Below are positions 19,517-24,560 of a stretch of 35,375 nt of DNA, in pieces (position 1 is the first letter of the stretch; the number at the start of each line of letters is the position of its first letter). The DNA comes from Chromera velia. Its lineage: Eukaryota; Sar; Chromeraceae. The position numbers and the translations under genes were made by a program. The notes beneath the pieces were generated by a model, which was not told the DNA's origin, did not search any database, and saw nothing but the letters and a program-made list of their open reading frames with translations. The DNA is taken from positions 7,501 to 42,875 of the forward strand of contig JAHBMJ010004853.1 in the NCBI GenBank assembly GCA_018398765.1, given 5' to 3'.

Positions 19517-22012
19517 TCTGTGTCTACCTGCATACGCGCGCCCCCCTTTCCATTTCTCTTGTCTCTTTCTCTGCTAGTATTTCTGGTATACGATCCAGCT
19601 TTCCTTCGTCTGGTCTTTTCACTGCCTATTGTGCAGGACACGATACTGCCTCATGAGCCTTCCTCAACTTTGCTGGTTGGTCGGCTTTTCTCTCCGTTGG
19701 GGGGTTTCCTCTCTTGCGTCGTCGAGACAAGATGCCTCTCCCTTTGCGTCTCTCTGAGGCTGTCTCTCGCTCTTCCTCCCTCTCCTCGCTTCCCTCTCTC
19801 CCTTCTCACGCGGCCTCACTGCAGAGACTCTGCGAAGCTCTTGCCGAACTCTCTGTGCACGACCACATGCAGTTTCCCAAACCCAATCCTGCACTGATTC
19901 TTTTGACGCGAAGAAGCAGTTGGGTGTTAGCAGGTTGTAATTTGCATTAATTTTTCCCTATTCTCACCTTCGCTGCTCCGTTAAGTTTTGATTGGAATGA
20001 GACCCCAAACCACCTCATGTGTCCGTCCCTTTGAATGGTCCTCTCTGTATGGTGCGTCCTTTGAGTGGCCCTCCCTGTATGGTGCATTCATTGTGCAGGA
20101 TGAGCATGAAGAGGAATCTGATTGCTGTCAGGGTGTCGAAAGCCAAGGTCGTCTTCGAAATCTCTGACCTGTCCATCCTCACCGAAGCCCTCGTCTTTGC
20201 CTCCAAAATGCTCCTTACGCTCGCTTTTGCATTCTTCCTCTGTCTGATGACCGTCATAGTTGGGGAGACCGACGAGAGACACACCAACCGAAGACCGGCC
20301 ACCATCGCCACCGCCCCCGGTGGATTCGGTCTAGAAGGCTACGGGGACCTGGAAGCGTTCCTGCAGGCCTCAGCCCTCAAGGCTCTCATTGCCTATCTGG
20401 CAGTAGAACTTCTCATCGCCTCTCTGGTGATGCCGACCCTCAAATCAATCTGGAGTCCGCAGAACTCCTTCGGGCGTGTAGACCCTCATCTGCTCATCTG
20501 GAGGTCGAGGGGGCAAATTGAAGGCTCTCAGGGGGATTTGGAGGGGAAGAAAGAGGATGTTGCGGACACACAGGAAGTCCCGACTGAGAGAGACGGAGGG
20601 GCAAGGGGGGAGCGCGACTTTGTCGATCCCGGGGCGTGGGGTCTGACGTATTTCGGATTTCCCCCGGGTCTCAGCAGAGAGACCAAAAAGGCAAAAGTAC
20701 CGAGGGCAGAGAGTGCAAGATTGTACATCCGGGCGTGGAGACAGGAGGTAGTTGCGCAACATATCCTTTTTGCGGCAGCCATCGGTCTTCTCCTTCTTCT
20801 GCTGATGCTGTTTCTGGTCGTGGGTCTTGCAGGGGAAGCCTTTCCTGCGAGGCACAAGCAGTTTGTACTCCGGGAGTATCTGTTGTCGAGTCTGCTGATT
20901 TTCTGCTTTGCCATCGGGTTTCCGGTCTGCCTCGGGATGGCAGAAGGACTCGTGGTGTGGTCAGTCAGTCAGTCAGTCAGACAATGTTCTGTTTTTTCTT
21001 GGAGTGATGAATTCAGCTGCTTTTGCTCGGATGTGAGCTGTGAGGGACTCCGGGTGGTCTCCTGGCCTTAATGGTTTTATTTCACTGTCCCTCTCTACGT
21101 CTGCGCTCCCGAGGTTCCTCATGTGGGTGACCTTCCTTCTACAAGACACCCACCCAATCATGCGTCTGGTTGTTTTGTGTGTCACACCTTTTGCGTAAGA
21201 TGGTCGAGCTTTCAGTGAAGGAAAGAAACGCAAGCACACGCTTTCCCGCAGCTGTCAGATCGATCTTCATTTTCCCTCTCCCTCGCGTCTGTCCGGTGGT
21301 TCTTTGATTTCTTTCATGCATGCATCACGACACACATCGAATCTTCTTGTCCATCTATTTATACGTGTACATATCCATCCATCTGCCTCCTGTGTACATA
21401 TCCAACCATTCGTGCCTTTCCTCTCCCTCCCTCCCTCCCTCCCGACTGCAGGATGAGCTTGCGGACTGGAGTTTTCGACTGGCTCCTCAATTGCTGTCCT
21501 GAAATTGTGATGTTCCCTGAACTGACCCGATTTCAGTACGTCTTCCTTCCTTCCTTCCGGCACTCTTTTTTCAAGTGACCATCGTTCTCACTTTTATCTT
21601 TTCTCCTTTCGTTTGTCCCCGGTTCTCTTCGTTGACTCCGAGTTTTTGGTACGCAAGAAGACAAGCGAGGATCGGATGAAAGAGCTTCGGGGACCTGAAG
21701 GGTTCACTGATCGTTTTTCTTCTTCCCTTCCCCCCTTTCTGCCTCTTTTCTTGCCGGTGCCACTTCTTTCATTTCTTGCTCCTCCATCTGTTTCCTGTGT
21801 GTGCTTCTTTCCCCGTGTCTTCCTTGTTCTCCGCGCTTTTACTTGAGCACAGAACAAAGCTGGAGACTGCAGTCTCTGTTTCTTCTTTGGCCTGTACATT
21901 CAGCCTATCTGCATACACTTGCAGGCACGTGAGCCCGGGTACGGACGTCGTGAAGTCTTTGGATGGCGTCCCGACGGCCGACTGGGCCGTTCCCTGCCCT
22001 CCGGCCCTGTAG
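1..22012 (+). CDS. Giant mosaic GPS-containing membrane receptor (5' partial, many exons)
   Basis: One intron-rich gene entering from the left edge and ending at the TAG at 22010-22012. Module order: discoidin, EGF, EGF, discoidin, linker, sushi x3, EGF, discoidin, linker, sushi x7, EGF, GAIN-like helical region, GPS, membrane span, long acidic/Ser-rich cytoplasmic segment, four more spans, tail. Ectodomain introns are nearly all phase 1, and the exon phases from 13016 to 22012 are mutually consistent, which is the main argument for one gene. The architecture recalls polycystin-1-like and adhesion-type receptors (large adhesive ectodomain, GPS, multi-pass membrane part), but I see neither a PLAT domain nor a polycystin channel core. 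A role in surface adhesion or sensing is inferred. Weak points: the join between 12231 and 13016, an in-frame TGA at 17035, and the N gap at 8407-8665. A split into two genes near 12.4 kb cannot be excluded. Confidence 0.7.
1073..1200 (+). repeat. 34-bp tandem repeat (about 4 copies) carrying a splice acceptor
   Basis: Units begin at 1073, 1107, 1141 and 1175. Each starts GAGTGTGCAG and continues into ATGCGAACGAATGCC, so each copies the 3' splice site and the first codons of the following EGF exon. The last unit leads into the intact EGF exon. A partial, diverged unit may precede the first at about 1061. Confidence 0.95.
1185..1316 (+). CDS. Exon: calcium-binding EGF module 1
   Basis: Six cysteines with the cbEGF pattern: DANEC, HNCDANAFC, NTVGSFTCTC, GY and a final Cys. 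Asp, Asn and Glu at the start match the calcium ligands of the family. The acceptor is the fourth copy of the 34-bp repeat (AG at 1183-1184) and the donor is GTGAGT at 1317; both borders are phase 1. The three upstream acceptor copies all reach a stop after eight codons, so only this one yields a full module. Confidence 0.85.
1894..1922 (+). repeat. (CA)n microsatellite in intron
   Basis: Uninterrupted CA dinucleotides within the intron between EGF modules 1 and 2. No coding signal. Confidence 0.95.
2064..2192 (+). CDS. Exon: calcium-binding EGF module 2
   Basis: The residues begin DINEC and continue THTCDANAQC, NTVGSFTCSC, NNGY and a last Cys before SPT, giving the six-Cys cbEGF pattern. 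The acceptor follows a TGCATGCATGCAG run (AG at 2062-2063) and the donor is GTCAGT at 2193; both are phase 1. Joining to the next exon forms a Thr codon, in frame with discoidin domain 2. Confidence 0.87.
2379..2978 (+). CDS. Exon: discoidin-like domain 2 (200 aa)
   Basis: A complete module of 600 bases. It opens with TTVKVFPPSDIAAGSAW and continues through FYTSYSGSDSSC, a variable loop, an ILQLPCSIELAAWAPSSR block, AYGSTDNTNWVLLGNY, FDHFRFVMQQRAYH and the closing strand EISLYS. Discoidin/F5/8C features are the surface-loop Trp, the paired Cys and the F-x-F strand near the end. It aligns along its whole length with 6650-7255. Acceptor AG is at 2377-2378 and donor GTGAGT at 2979, both phase 1. 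Expected to be extracellular; ligand unknown. Confidence 0.85.
3084..3140 (+). CDS. Probable linker exon after discoidin domain 2
   Basis: A 57-base open stretch between an acceptor (TGATGTAG, ending 3083) and a donor (GTAGCC at 3141), phase 1 on both sides. It encodes a short Pro/Cys linker ending CENGPPG. A similar short linker exon follows discoidin domain 3 (7661-7699). Support comes from phase and position only. The following 1,090-base intron (3141-4230) shows no further module. Confidence 0.5.
4231..4455 (+). CDS. Exon: sushi (CCP) module 1
   Basis: A module of 75 codons with four Cys. Cys1 lies in AASCNQ, Cys2 in FTYSCNNGYQL, Cys3 in TTFTCTAT, a Trp follows in SAWQ, and Cys4 is in LPTCTG. 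The order Cys, Y-x-C-x-x-G-Y, Cys, Trp, P-x-C is the sushi/CCP signature (Cys1-3 and Cys2-4 disulfides). The stretch between Cys1 and Cys2 is a lineage-specific block, QVIRTDSSQTGTTTDTATF, shared by all ten copies. Acceptor AG ends at 4230 and the donor is GTTGGT at 4456; phase 1 on both sides. Confidence 0.88.
4626..5113 (+). repeat. Segmental duplication copy A (intron tail plus sushi exon)
   Basis: From ATGTGCGGACGGAAAGGG onwards the sequence matches 7996-8740 almost base for base: about 265 bases of intron, then the sushi exon. Differences are one single-base indel near 4688 and scattered substitutions, several in the intron around 4715-4745. The conservation of intron sequence argues for a recent duplication or gene conversion. 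Confidence 0.93.
4892..5113 (+). CDS. Exon: sushi module 2, third cysteine lost
   Basis: A 222-base module with Cys1 in AASCNEV, Cys2 in YSCNSGY, Trp in SEWQG and Cys4 in VPTCTG. Where all other copies read FTCT or FSCT, this copy reads FTYT: TAC at 5055-5057 replaces TGC, which the sister copy at 8666-8740 retains. The Cys1-Cys3 disulfide of this module therefore cannot form, leaving Cys1 unpaired. Acceptor AG ends at 4891 and the donor is GTCAGA at 5114; phase 1 on both sides. The exon lies in the segmental duplication shared with 8261-8740. Confidence 0.85.
5768..5992 (+). CDS. Exon: sushi module 3
   Basis: All four sushi Cys are present: AVSCNAG, FTYTCASAGYSL, VTFTCTGD and PPTCSG, with the Trp in STWKG. 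Spacing before GY is one residue longer (CASAGY). Acceptor TCTGCAG ends at 5767 and the donor is GTCAGC at 5993; phase 1 on both sides. It joins in frame to EGF module 3. Confidence 0.87.
6275..6397 (+). CDS. Exon: calcium-binding EGF module 3
   Basis: DINEC, THDCDTNAAC, NTAASFTCAC, NTGY and a final Cys before SPT: six Cys with cbEGF ligands. It is the closest relative of EGF module 2 and, like it, directly precedes a discoidin exon, so an EGF-discoidin pair appears to have been duplicated as a unit. Acceptor TTCAG ends at 6274 and donor GTGAGT is at 6398; phase 1 on both sides. Confidence 0.87.
6650..7255 (+). CDS. Exon: discoidin-like domain 3 (202 aa)
   Basis: A full-length paralogue of 2379-2978. 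Blocks in order: NVGTTVTTLPPSDIAAG, FYTDYSGSDASC, PAQAFDR, EIIIQLPCSVQLAGWGAASR, FWVQGSNDNVVWQTL, FSYFRFLIERRA and a closing VADIVLYP. The V-Q-G-S-N-D-x-x-x-W-x-x-L strand is characteristic of F5/8C domains. Acceptor GTGCAG ends at 6649 and donor GTGAGT is at 7256; phase 1 on both sides. Confidence 0.88.
7661..7699 (+). CDS. Probable linker exon after discoidin domain 3
   Basis: A 39-base exon between acceptor GTGCAG (ending 7660) and donor GTGGGT (7700), phase 1 on both sides. It encodes a Thr/Pro linker ending GVSCTG. It matches 3084-3140 in position, small size and C-terminal Cys. It joins in frame to the sushi exon at 8261. Confidence 0.6.
8261..8740 (+). CDS. Exon: sushi module 4 (interrupted by assembly gap)
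   Basis: The left part encodes AASCDEV to YSCNSGYQL and the right part encodes the third Cys (FTCTG), the Trp (SEWQG) and the fourth Cys (PTCTG). Sequenced bases total 146 plus 75, or 221; the sister exon at 4892-5113 is 222. Only one base of module sequence is therefore missing at the gap, and the 259 N may be spurious or may hide an insertion. Acceptor AG ends at 8260 and the donor is GTCAGA at 8741. Confidence 0.75.
8407..8665. other. Assembly gap (259 N)
   Basis: A run of undetermined bases inside sushi exon 4. It sits exactly where two near-identical segments would confuse an assembler. A lone N also occurs at 12010 inside a G run. Confidence 0.99.
8992..9279 (+). repeat. Perfect 144-bp tandem duplication with its own splice acceptor
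   Basis: 8992-9135 and 9136-9279 are identical. Each unit starts TGCAG, the 3' splice site, followed by 139 bases of sushi exon. The period is 48 codons, so both reading frame and acceptor are duplicated. Confidence 0.95.
8997..9365 (+). CDS. Exon: sushi module 5 with internal duplication
   Basis: Read from the first acceptor (AG 8995-8996), the exon holds one and two-thirds modules: Cys1 and Cys2 (AVSCNQ, YSCNNGYAL), then Cys1 and Cys2 again, then Cys3 (FTCTA), Trp (SQWQG) and Cys4 (PTCSG). Read from the second acceptor (TTCTGCAG ending 9140), it becomes an ordinary 225-base sushi module. Both start in phase 1 and both keep frame. The donor is GTGAGT at 9366. Which acceptor is used cannot be told from sequence; the second has almost no pyrimidine tract. 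Confidence 0.82.
9366..9435 (+). repeat. (GTGA)n microsatellite at a 5' splice site
   Basis: GTGAGTGAG repeats run from the donor of sushi exon 5 into the intron, producing many overlapping GTGAGT donor-like sequences. Confidence 0.9.
9617..9841 (+). CDS. Exon: sushi module 6
   Basis: Four Cys in AVSCDEV, MTYSCKNGYQL, TTFTCTGT and LPTCTG; Trp in SAWQG. Closest in sequence to module 1 (same IRTDSSQTGTTTDTAT block). Acceptor CTGCAG ends at 9616 and donor GTGGGC is at 9842; phase 1 on both sides. Confidence 0.88.
10176..10397 (+). CDS. Exon: sushi module 7
   Basis: Four Cys in AVSCNEA, FGFSCNNGYVL, VSFACTGT and PPTCSG; Trp in SVWQG. Tyr before Cys2 is replaced by Phe. Acceptor TTTGCAG ends at 10175 and donor GTCAGT is at 10398; phase 1 on both sides. 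Confidence 0.88.
10659..10880 (+). CDS. Exon: sushi module 8
   Basis: Four Cys in AVACDEV, FTYTCDIGYSL, VSFSCTGD and PPTCSG; Trp in SSWKG. It resembles module 3 in the SLDSA block and in SSWKGTPP, so modules 3, 8 and 10 form a subgroup distinct from 1, 5 and 6. Acceptor CTGCAG ends at 10658 and donor GTGGGT is at 10881; phase 1 on both sides. Confidence 0.88.
11183..11404 (+). CDS. Exon: sushi module 9
   Basis: Four Cys in AVACDEA, FTYSCLPGFAL, VTFSCTAD and TTCTG; Trp in SSWNG. Acceptor GTGCAG ends at 11182 and donor GTTCGT is at 11405; phase 1 on both sides. Confidence 0.87.
11700..11924 (+). CDS. Exon: sushi module 10
   Basis: Four Cys in AVSCNET, FNYSCNAGYVF, AQFTCTGD and PPDCLS; Trp in STWKG. 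The acceptor follows a GCATGCATGCAG run ending at 11699; the donor is GTGGGT at 11925. Phase 1 on both sides. Last sushi module before EGF module 4. Confidence 0.86.
12103..12231 (+). CDS. Exon: EGF module 4
   Basis: FDEC, HNCYPDVATC, DTVGSFECAC, NLGFQGDG, then TCAC: the cbEGF pattern with six or more Cys. Joined to sushi 10 the first codon becomes Asn (A plus AC) rather than the Asp of the other EGF modules. Acceptor GTGCAG ends at 12102 and donor GTCAGT is at 12232; phase 1 exit with T. The next exon is uncertain: the obvious acceptor at 12287 would make TAA at the join. Confidence 0.83.
12597..12613 (+). CDS. Possible 17-base micro-exon
   Basis: Lies between acceptor GGCTGCAG (ending 12596) and donor GTCAGT (12614). 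It enters in phase 1 and leaves in phase 0, exactly what is needed to join EGF module 4 to the exon at 13016. It would encode about six residues. The phase fit is the only support. Confidence 0.35.
13016..13171 (+). CDS. Exon: start of pre-GPS (GAIN-like) region
   Basis: Open for 52 codons from IRDICEPDGSTPAAEV to GPVFYRWG, with no ATG of its own. Acceptor CTGAAG ends at 13015 after a pyrimidine-rich tract; donor GTCAGA is at 13172; phase 0 on both sides. It carries one Cys and a mixed helical/acidic composition. No named family is recognised. It is placed in the region that precedes a GPS motif in GAIN/REJ-type proteins. Confidence 0.6.
13269..13322 (+). repeat. (TG)n microsatellite in intron
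   Basis: TG dinucleotides with a few C interruptions in the intron between 13171 and 13450. Confidence 0.95.
13450..13578 (+). CDS. Exon: helical segment of the GAIN-like region
   Basis: Forty-three codons, strongly helical: AADSLAALDEKLQQC, ASPAEKEQIAKD and SSAVETISNLL. Acceptor CTTGCAG ends at 13449 and donor GTCCGC is at 13579; phase 0 on both sides. The text SAVETISNLL followed by NVMDSQALASS (next exon) resembles the helical subdomain of GAIN and REJ regions, which run up to the GPS. Confidence 0.65.
13941..14088 (+). repeat. 40-bp exon-head duplication including the 3' splice site
   Basis: 13941-13980 and 14049-14088 are identical but for one base. Each starts TGCAG|AACGTGATGG. The copies are 108 bases apart, a multiple of three. 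The first copy has a strong T-rich tract before it; the second is preceded by AAATAAATGCAG with no pyrimidine tract. Confidence 0.95.
14054..14255 (+). CDS. Exon: GAIN-like region, Ser/Glu-rich then helical
   Basis: Begins NVMDSQALASSASEEGEA, contains a VVVTAPAAEKPS stretch, then ATAASVKIMQAVDNI. Phase 0 entry at the second copy of the duplicated acceptor (AG 14052-14053) and phase 1 exit at GTCGGT (14256). The exit choice is supported because it gives the phase the next exon needs and because the same donor sequence, GGTCGGTCCGT, ends the next exon too. Confidence 0.65.
14453..14614 (+). CDS. Exon: GAIN-like region, beta segment
   Basis: Encodes ADNLAEAVPIGETTIIKTET, LSIAVQSSPPDA and SIVLQLADAEAI. 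The order helix, V-P-G/I-E, T-I, then LxLxVQ strands is typical of the beta portion of REJ/GAIN sequences before a GPS. Acceptor CACTGCAG ends at 14452 and donor GTCGGT is at 14615; phase 1 on both sides. Confidence 0.7.
14884..15471 (+). CDS. Exon: GAIN-like region, up to first half of GPS
   Basis: A 588-base exon, phase 1 on both sides (acceptor TTTGCAG ending 14883, donor GTGAGT at 15472). It encodes a polar region with Arg and Ser/Gly-rich stretches (SGTSRSSGGRSGRR), a helical segment (SRKLADAISSSKNIAQVEL), then WDRYKLGRVGGIWEVECTQL and EEWTSGG. The Cys in ECTQ and the Trp at 15459-15461 are where GPS motifs carry their first Cys and Trp. The second half of the GPS is in the next exon. 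Confidence 0.75.
15825..15928 (+). CDS. Exon: GPS motif, second half
   Basis: After the join the text reads EEWTSGGCTTSGA, then VCECEIRAMEAVFSV. Trp, Gly-Cys, C-x-C and the hydrophobic run after it are the GPS signature. C-x-C is at 15878-15886. The canonical HL-T (or HL-S) cleavage triad after C-x-C is here I-R-A, so autoproteolysis at the usual peptide bond is not predicted. Acceptor GCTGCAG ends at 15824 and enters in phase 1; donor GTCAGT at 15929 leaves in phase 0. Confidence 0.75.
16230..16328 (+). CDS. Exon: juxtamembrane segment after GPS
   Basis: Thirty-three codons, phase 0 on both sides: YIEPPALPPTAG, then VLEKLPDVGFLFLLQT. Pro-rich start and hydrophobic end fit a link between GPS and the first membrane span. 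Acceptor CCTGCAG ends at 16229 and donor GTTAGT is at 16329. Confidence 0.65.
16623..16675 (+). CDS. Exon: first membrane span
   Basis: Encodes VGLSSIFIFLALAVLVHT, a single hydrophobic helix. Acceptor ATGCAG ends at 16622 (phase 0) and donor GTCAGT is at 16676 (phase 2). Its position shortly after a GPS matches the first span of GPS-bearing receptors. Confidence 0.65.
16956..17312 (+). CDS. Exon(s): cytoplasmic segment, with in-frame TGA at 17035
   Basis: Entered in phase 2 from acceptor GGCAG (ending 16955): AYKAERKLLPLVQDV. It is open to TGA at 17035-17037, then open again in the same frame through KDIQRSRRRSSQ, SSKRKKGGQAEACEQEQRE and HLLRIRK. Exit is in phase 2 at GTGAGT (17313), which matches the next exon. 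A GT...AG segment at 17017-17052 (36 bases) would remove the stop without changing frame, but it would be an unusually short intron. Otherwise the TGA truncates the protein just after membrane span 1. Confidence 0.5.
17529..19202 (+). CDS. Exon: long Ser/Glu-rich cytoplasmic segment
   Basis: A single 1,674-base exon. It starts FFNPRRIVAYHLSQG and has a basic/helical part up to about 17930 (RRAGLQEEQRGYFANQKERQ). A very long low-complexity Ser/Asp/Glu/Lys region follows, including four SIESAKS-type repeats at about 18530-18675. It closes with a basic stretch near 19040-19150 (KKNRKPRRLKST). Entry is phase 2 and exit phase 2 at GTTAGT (19203). It lies between membrane spans and so is inferred to be cytoplasmic. 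Many S-x-x-E sites suit CK2-type phosphorylation (inference). Confidence 0.8.
19431..19518 (+). repeat. (CT)n(GT)n compound microsatellite in intron
   Basis: A run of CT dinucleotides passes directly into GT dinucleotides within the intron after 19202. Confidence 0.95.
19637..19675 (+). CDS. Possible small exon (optional)
   Basis: Thirty-nine bases between TGTGCAG (ending 19636) and GTTGGT (19676), phase 2 in and out. It would encode TRYCLMSLPQLCW. Skipping it also keeps frame, because 19202 joins 20099 directly, so it may be a cassette exon or chance. Confidence 0.3.
20099..20959 (+). CDS. Exon: four membrane spans
   Basis: Phase 2 on both sides (acceptor TTGTGCAG ending 20098, donor GTCAGT at 20960). 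Four hydrophobic helices lie at about 20195-20260 (LLTLAFAFFLCLMTVIV), 20374-20436 (ALIAYLAVELLIASLVMP), 20760-20830 (LFAAAIGLLLLLLMLFLVV) and 20878-20940 (LLSSLLIFCFAIGFPVCLGM). A charged loop of about 110 residues separates the second and third. No pore loop or GPCR signature is recognised. The paired-helix layout is loosely like the later spans of polycystin-1-type proteins, but I cannot name the family. Confidence 0.82.
21452..21535 (+). CDS. Exon: C-terminal tail, part 1
   Basis: Phase 2 in and out. It completes a Trp codon and encodes MSLRTGVFDWLLNCCPEIVM, then FPELTRF. Acceptor GACTGCAG ends at 21451 after a CT-rich tract; donor GTACGT is at 21536. The vicinal Cys pair could be lipid-modified (inference). 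Confidence 0.7.
21925..22012 (+). CDS. Last exon of the receptor
   Basis: Acceptor ACTTGCAG ends at 21924 and enters in phase 2. It encodes HVSPGTDVVKSLDGVPTADW and a short Pro-rich end, then TAG at 22010-22012. ATTAAAG at about 22053 is a possible polyadenylation-signal variant. Confidence 0.7.
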
Positions 22013-23226
22013 ATCTCCACAGTTGAGTCAATCTGAAAAGACTCTTCGATAATTAAAGAGTTCATTTCTTAAATCGTTGTGCGCATGGGGAGCCTGAGAG
22101 GAGAGTGTTCGCTCTTCCCACGCCCTGAGGATCTTGTGCGTGCAACTCAAGCTGGGGTGACGGAGAACGGGGGAGGGGGGCCGAAGAAAACAAGGGAGGG
22201 AGGGAAAGAAGGAACAAACGACAAAATCCAGGGAGGAAGGAAGAAGGGAGAGACGGAGGGAGGGAGGGAAGAAAGGAAGAAAAAATGACAGGTGACACCT
22301 TGAAACATATGGGACAGAGAGAACGAAAGAGAAAAGAAGGGAAGGGAGTCGAGAAAATGTATAAAAGGGATTGTTTTGCAAGATTGTTTGATCCGCGTTC
22401 AATCTAGACGGTATCACTTCATCATCTCATCCCGCTCACGGGGGATCAACGGAACCGCTAGCTGGGTTCTGCATGTGTCTTTTATTCTGGTGCTGCGTCC
22501 GTTCCCTCCGCACGATTTTCCCAATCCGTTTGTCGCCTTGCTTATCCCTATGTCTCATTCTCTACATGCCTTACGACTAGATTTTCCCGATCGTTTCTCG
22601 CCTTTTCTATCTCTATGTCTCGTTCTCTACATCTCCTAAGACTAGAGTCCCCTTCGCTTTTCAACTTTGTTCACGATTGCACAGAAGACGTCTTCCATGA
22701 AGAGACACAGACAACTTGAAGGAGGCATTCTTTTCTCGAAGGTTTGCGAACGTAATTTTGTATTAGCGCACAAGAAGATAACGTCACGGTCGAAACTGAT
22801 AGAGAGGAATTAAAAAGTGCTGGCTCGCACCTAGGCTCACACACAGAGGCGGTACAGCAAGGTTGACAGAGGGTCCGCTGGGCAATCCGCTCATAATTAA
22901 AGAATTATCATAGAGCCATAAGCACCGGCCATTACTATCAAATTTTTACTCATGATGGTTCATGAGATATGACCTTGTAAAGATTGCTAAAGATTGATCT
23001 TCTCTCAATTCTAGTCTTCATTGCTCCTAAATTCTTTTTTCTGACTTCCTAGCTTTAGATTCTTATTCTAAATTCTTTTGATTTCATTTCATTGATTTTA
23101 TTTGAATTTTTTAAAAATTGCTGTCCAAATTTCCAGTTAAATTCTTTGAAATCACTCTTTTGAACTACTCTAGATTCTGAAGTCTTTGCTATATAATATT
23201 GTATATAAGATCTAACATAATATTCT
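22013..23226. other. Intergenic: purine tract, 65-bp repeat, AT-rich
   Basis: 22140-22360 is a purine-rich tract (GGAGGGAGGG types). 22514-22644 is a diverged tandem repeat. From about 22980 the base composition turns strongly AT-rich up to the retroelement. No gene supported. Confidence 0.7.
22514..22644 (+). repeat. Two-copy tandem repeat (66 and 65 bp)
   Basis: Units 22514-22579 and 22580-22644 both start GATTTTCCC, share CCTATGTCTC or TCTATGTCTC, and end GACTA. They are clearly diverged, so the duplication is older than those in the receptor gene. Confidence 0.85.
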
Positions 23227-24560
23227 ACATTCAATTTAGTGGAGTGTGAGAAAGAGGGTGGAAGAGTTTGTGAAGAGGACGGAGAGAGTGGCTGAGGCTA
23301 CTGTGCATGCGCCACAGGAAGCGTACACAACGTACATTAAGTCGCAGTAGAGAGAATGGGCATTCCTGCAGAGAGTTACCCAGACAAAGGAGGAAGTCCG
23401 AGGAACAGTTTGATCCCCTCGAGGCAGTCATCCAAAACAGGCTGCTGCCAGCCTTACTGTTTGAAAGGCCATGTGACAGCCCCCCAACCGCCGCAGAGCA
23501 ATGGATGAGAGAGATCAGTATGCTGCCTGTCAGGCTGGGGGGGATAGGGATTGATAATCCTATGACAGAAGGGGGGGAAGCGAGAGCGACGTCCCATACA
23601 GCTACCCACGAGCTCACACAGGCCATTCAAGAAGGAAGAGCGGTAGAGGAGAAAAAGGAAAGAGACGAATGAAAGGAAGCCTGCAAAGAGCACAGCCAGA
23701 GAAAGCGGGCGAGGAAGAAAGAAAGATGGGAGAGGGCGAAAGAAACGGAAGTTCTGGGGGTAACAGAGGAGCAGAGGCCTGAAGAGCAATCAGAGACGCA
23801 AAGGTAAAGAGACACTCGGGATGGCTAGGTATGGTCCTAAGAGAAGCGGACAACATGCTCCTCAGCCCGGAAGAGTTTCGAGATGCCCTCACCCTGCGCT
23901 ACTAATTCAAGATGCAGGAAGACAAGAGGAGCTGCGAGGGGTGCGGGGGCAGCTGGGGGCTGTGGCACGCCCTCAACTGTAAGAGAGGGAGACATGTAGG
24001 GAGGAGACACAACGAGGTAAACCAGGCGTGGTGTGCCCTGGCAGAGCTAGCTAGCATTCGCGTCGGCAGTAGGAAAGGGGGAGCCACTAGTAAGGGCAGA
24101 GGGAGAGATGCCGGGGCTACCGGCCTTTTATAGAGACTTCTCAGTGTGCGCCCGGCCCGCCGCTACGCGGATTCTGGGTACGATAGAGGCAGGACATCCT
24201 GGACACAAGGGTGGGTAACATCCAGGCTGATCCAGGCCGCCTCCTATGCGCAGGGCGACTGGCTGAAAATTCTCATACGGTCAGCCACGGGGAAGAAGCA
24301 GCAGTATGCCGAGCCGTGCAAGGACAAGGGGTACGATTTCACGCCCCTCGTCAGCAGTATAGATAGAGCCCTCAAAAAGGACGCAAAGATGTTCGTAAAG
24401 AAGGTAGCGCACCTTATGAGTCGTAAGCAGGATTATAGGACATACGGGCAGGCCTGCGCATACATGAGAGCAAAAATATAGGCAGCACACCACAAAGTAG
24501 CCAGCGGGTGCCTTCGAGGCACCAGGGGAGAGGTCTAGGAGAGGTGCGAAGAGTGAGCAT
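23227..24560 (+). pseudogene. Decayed non-LTR retroelement: RT C-terminus and restriction-like endonuclease
   Basis: Broken 3' part of a reverse transcriptase polyprotein. 23340-23670 encodes EWAFLQRVTQT, LLPALLFERPC and LPVRLGGIGIDNP, the last typical of the end of the RT/thumb region in this retroelement group. After a frame change comes NMLLSPEEFRDALTLRY (about 23850-23902). Next is a zinc-binding C-x2-C-x7-H-x3-C at 23933-23980 (CEGCGGSWGLWHALNC) and RRHNEV at 24005-24019, the CCHC plus RHN signature of R2-type restriction-like endonucleases. 24300-24480 carries YDFTPLVSSIDRALKKDAKM and later conserved text. Stops at 23348, 23670, 23903, 24131 and 24479 plus the frame change make it non-functional. 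Ends are approximate; I see no poly-A tail or target-site duplication. Confidence 0.8.

Noticed and set aside
19714..19950. Alternative exon MPLPLRLSEAVSRSS... before the membrane-span exon
   Set aside because: No acceptor in the right phase, and the text is Ser/Leu-rich from CT-rich DNA. Direct joining of 19202 to 20099 is simpler.
22360..22368. TATAAAAGG as a promoter with an 87-residue ORF downstream
   Set aside because: The ORF lies on a diverged tandem repeat and its product has no recognisable feature; a lone TATA match is weak.
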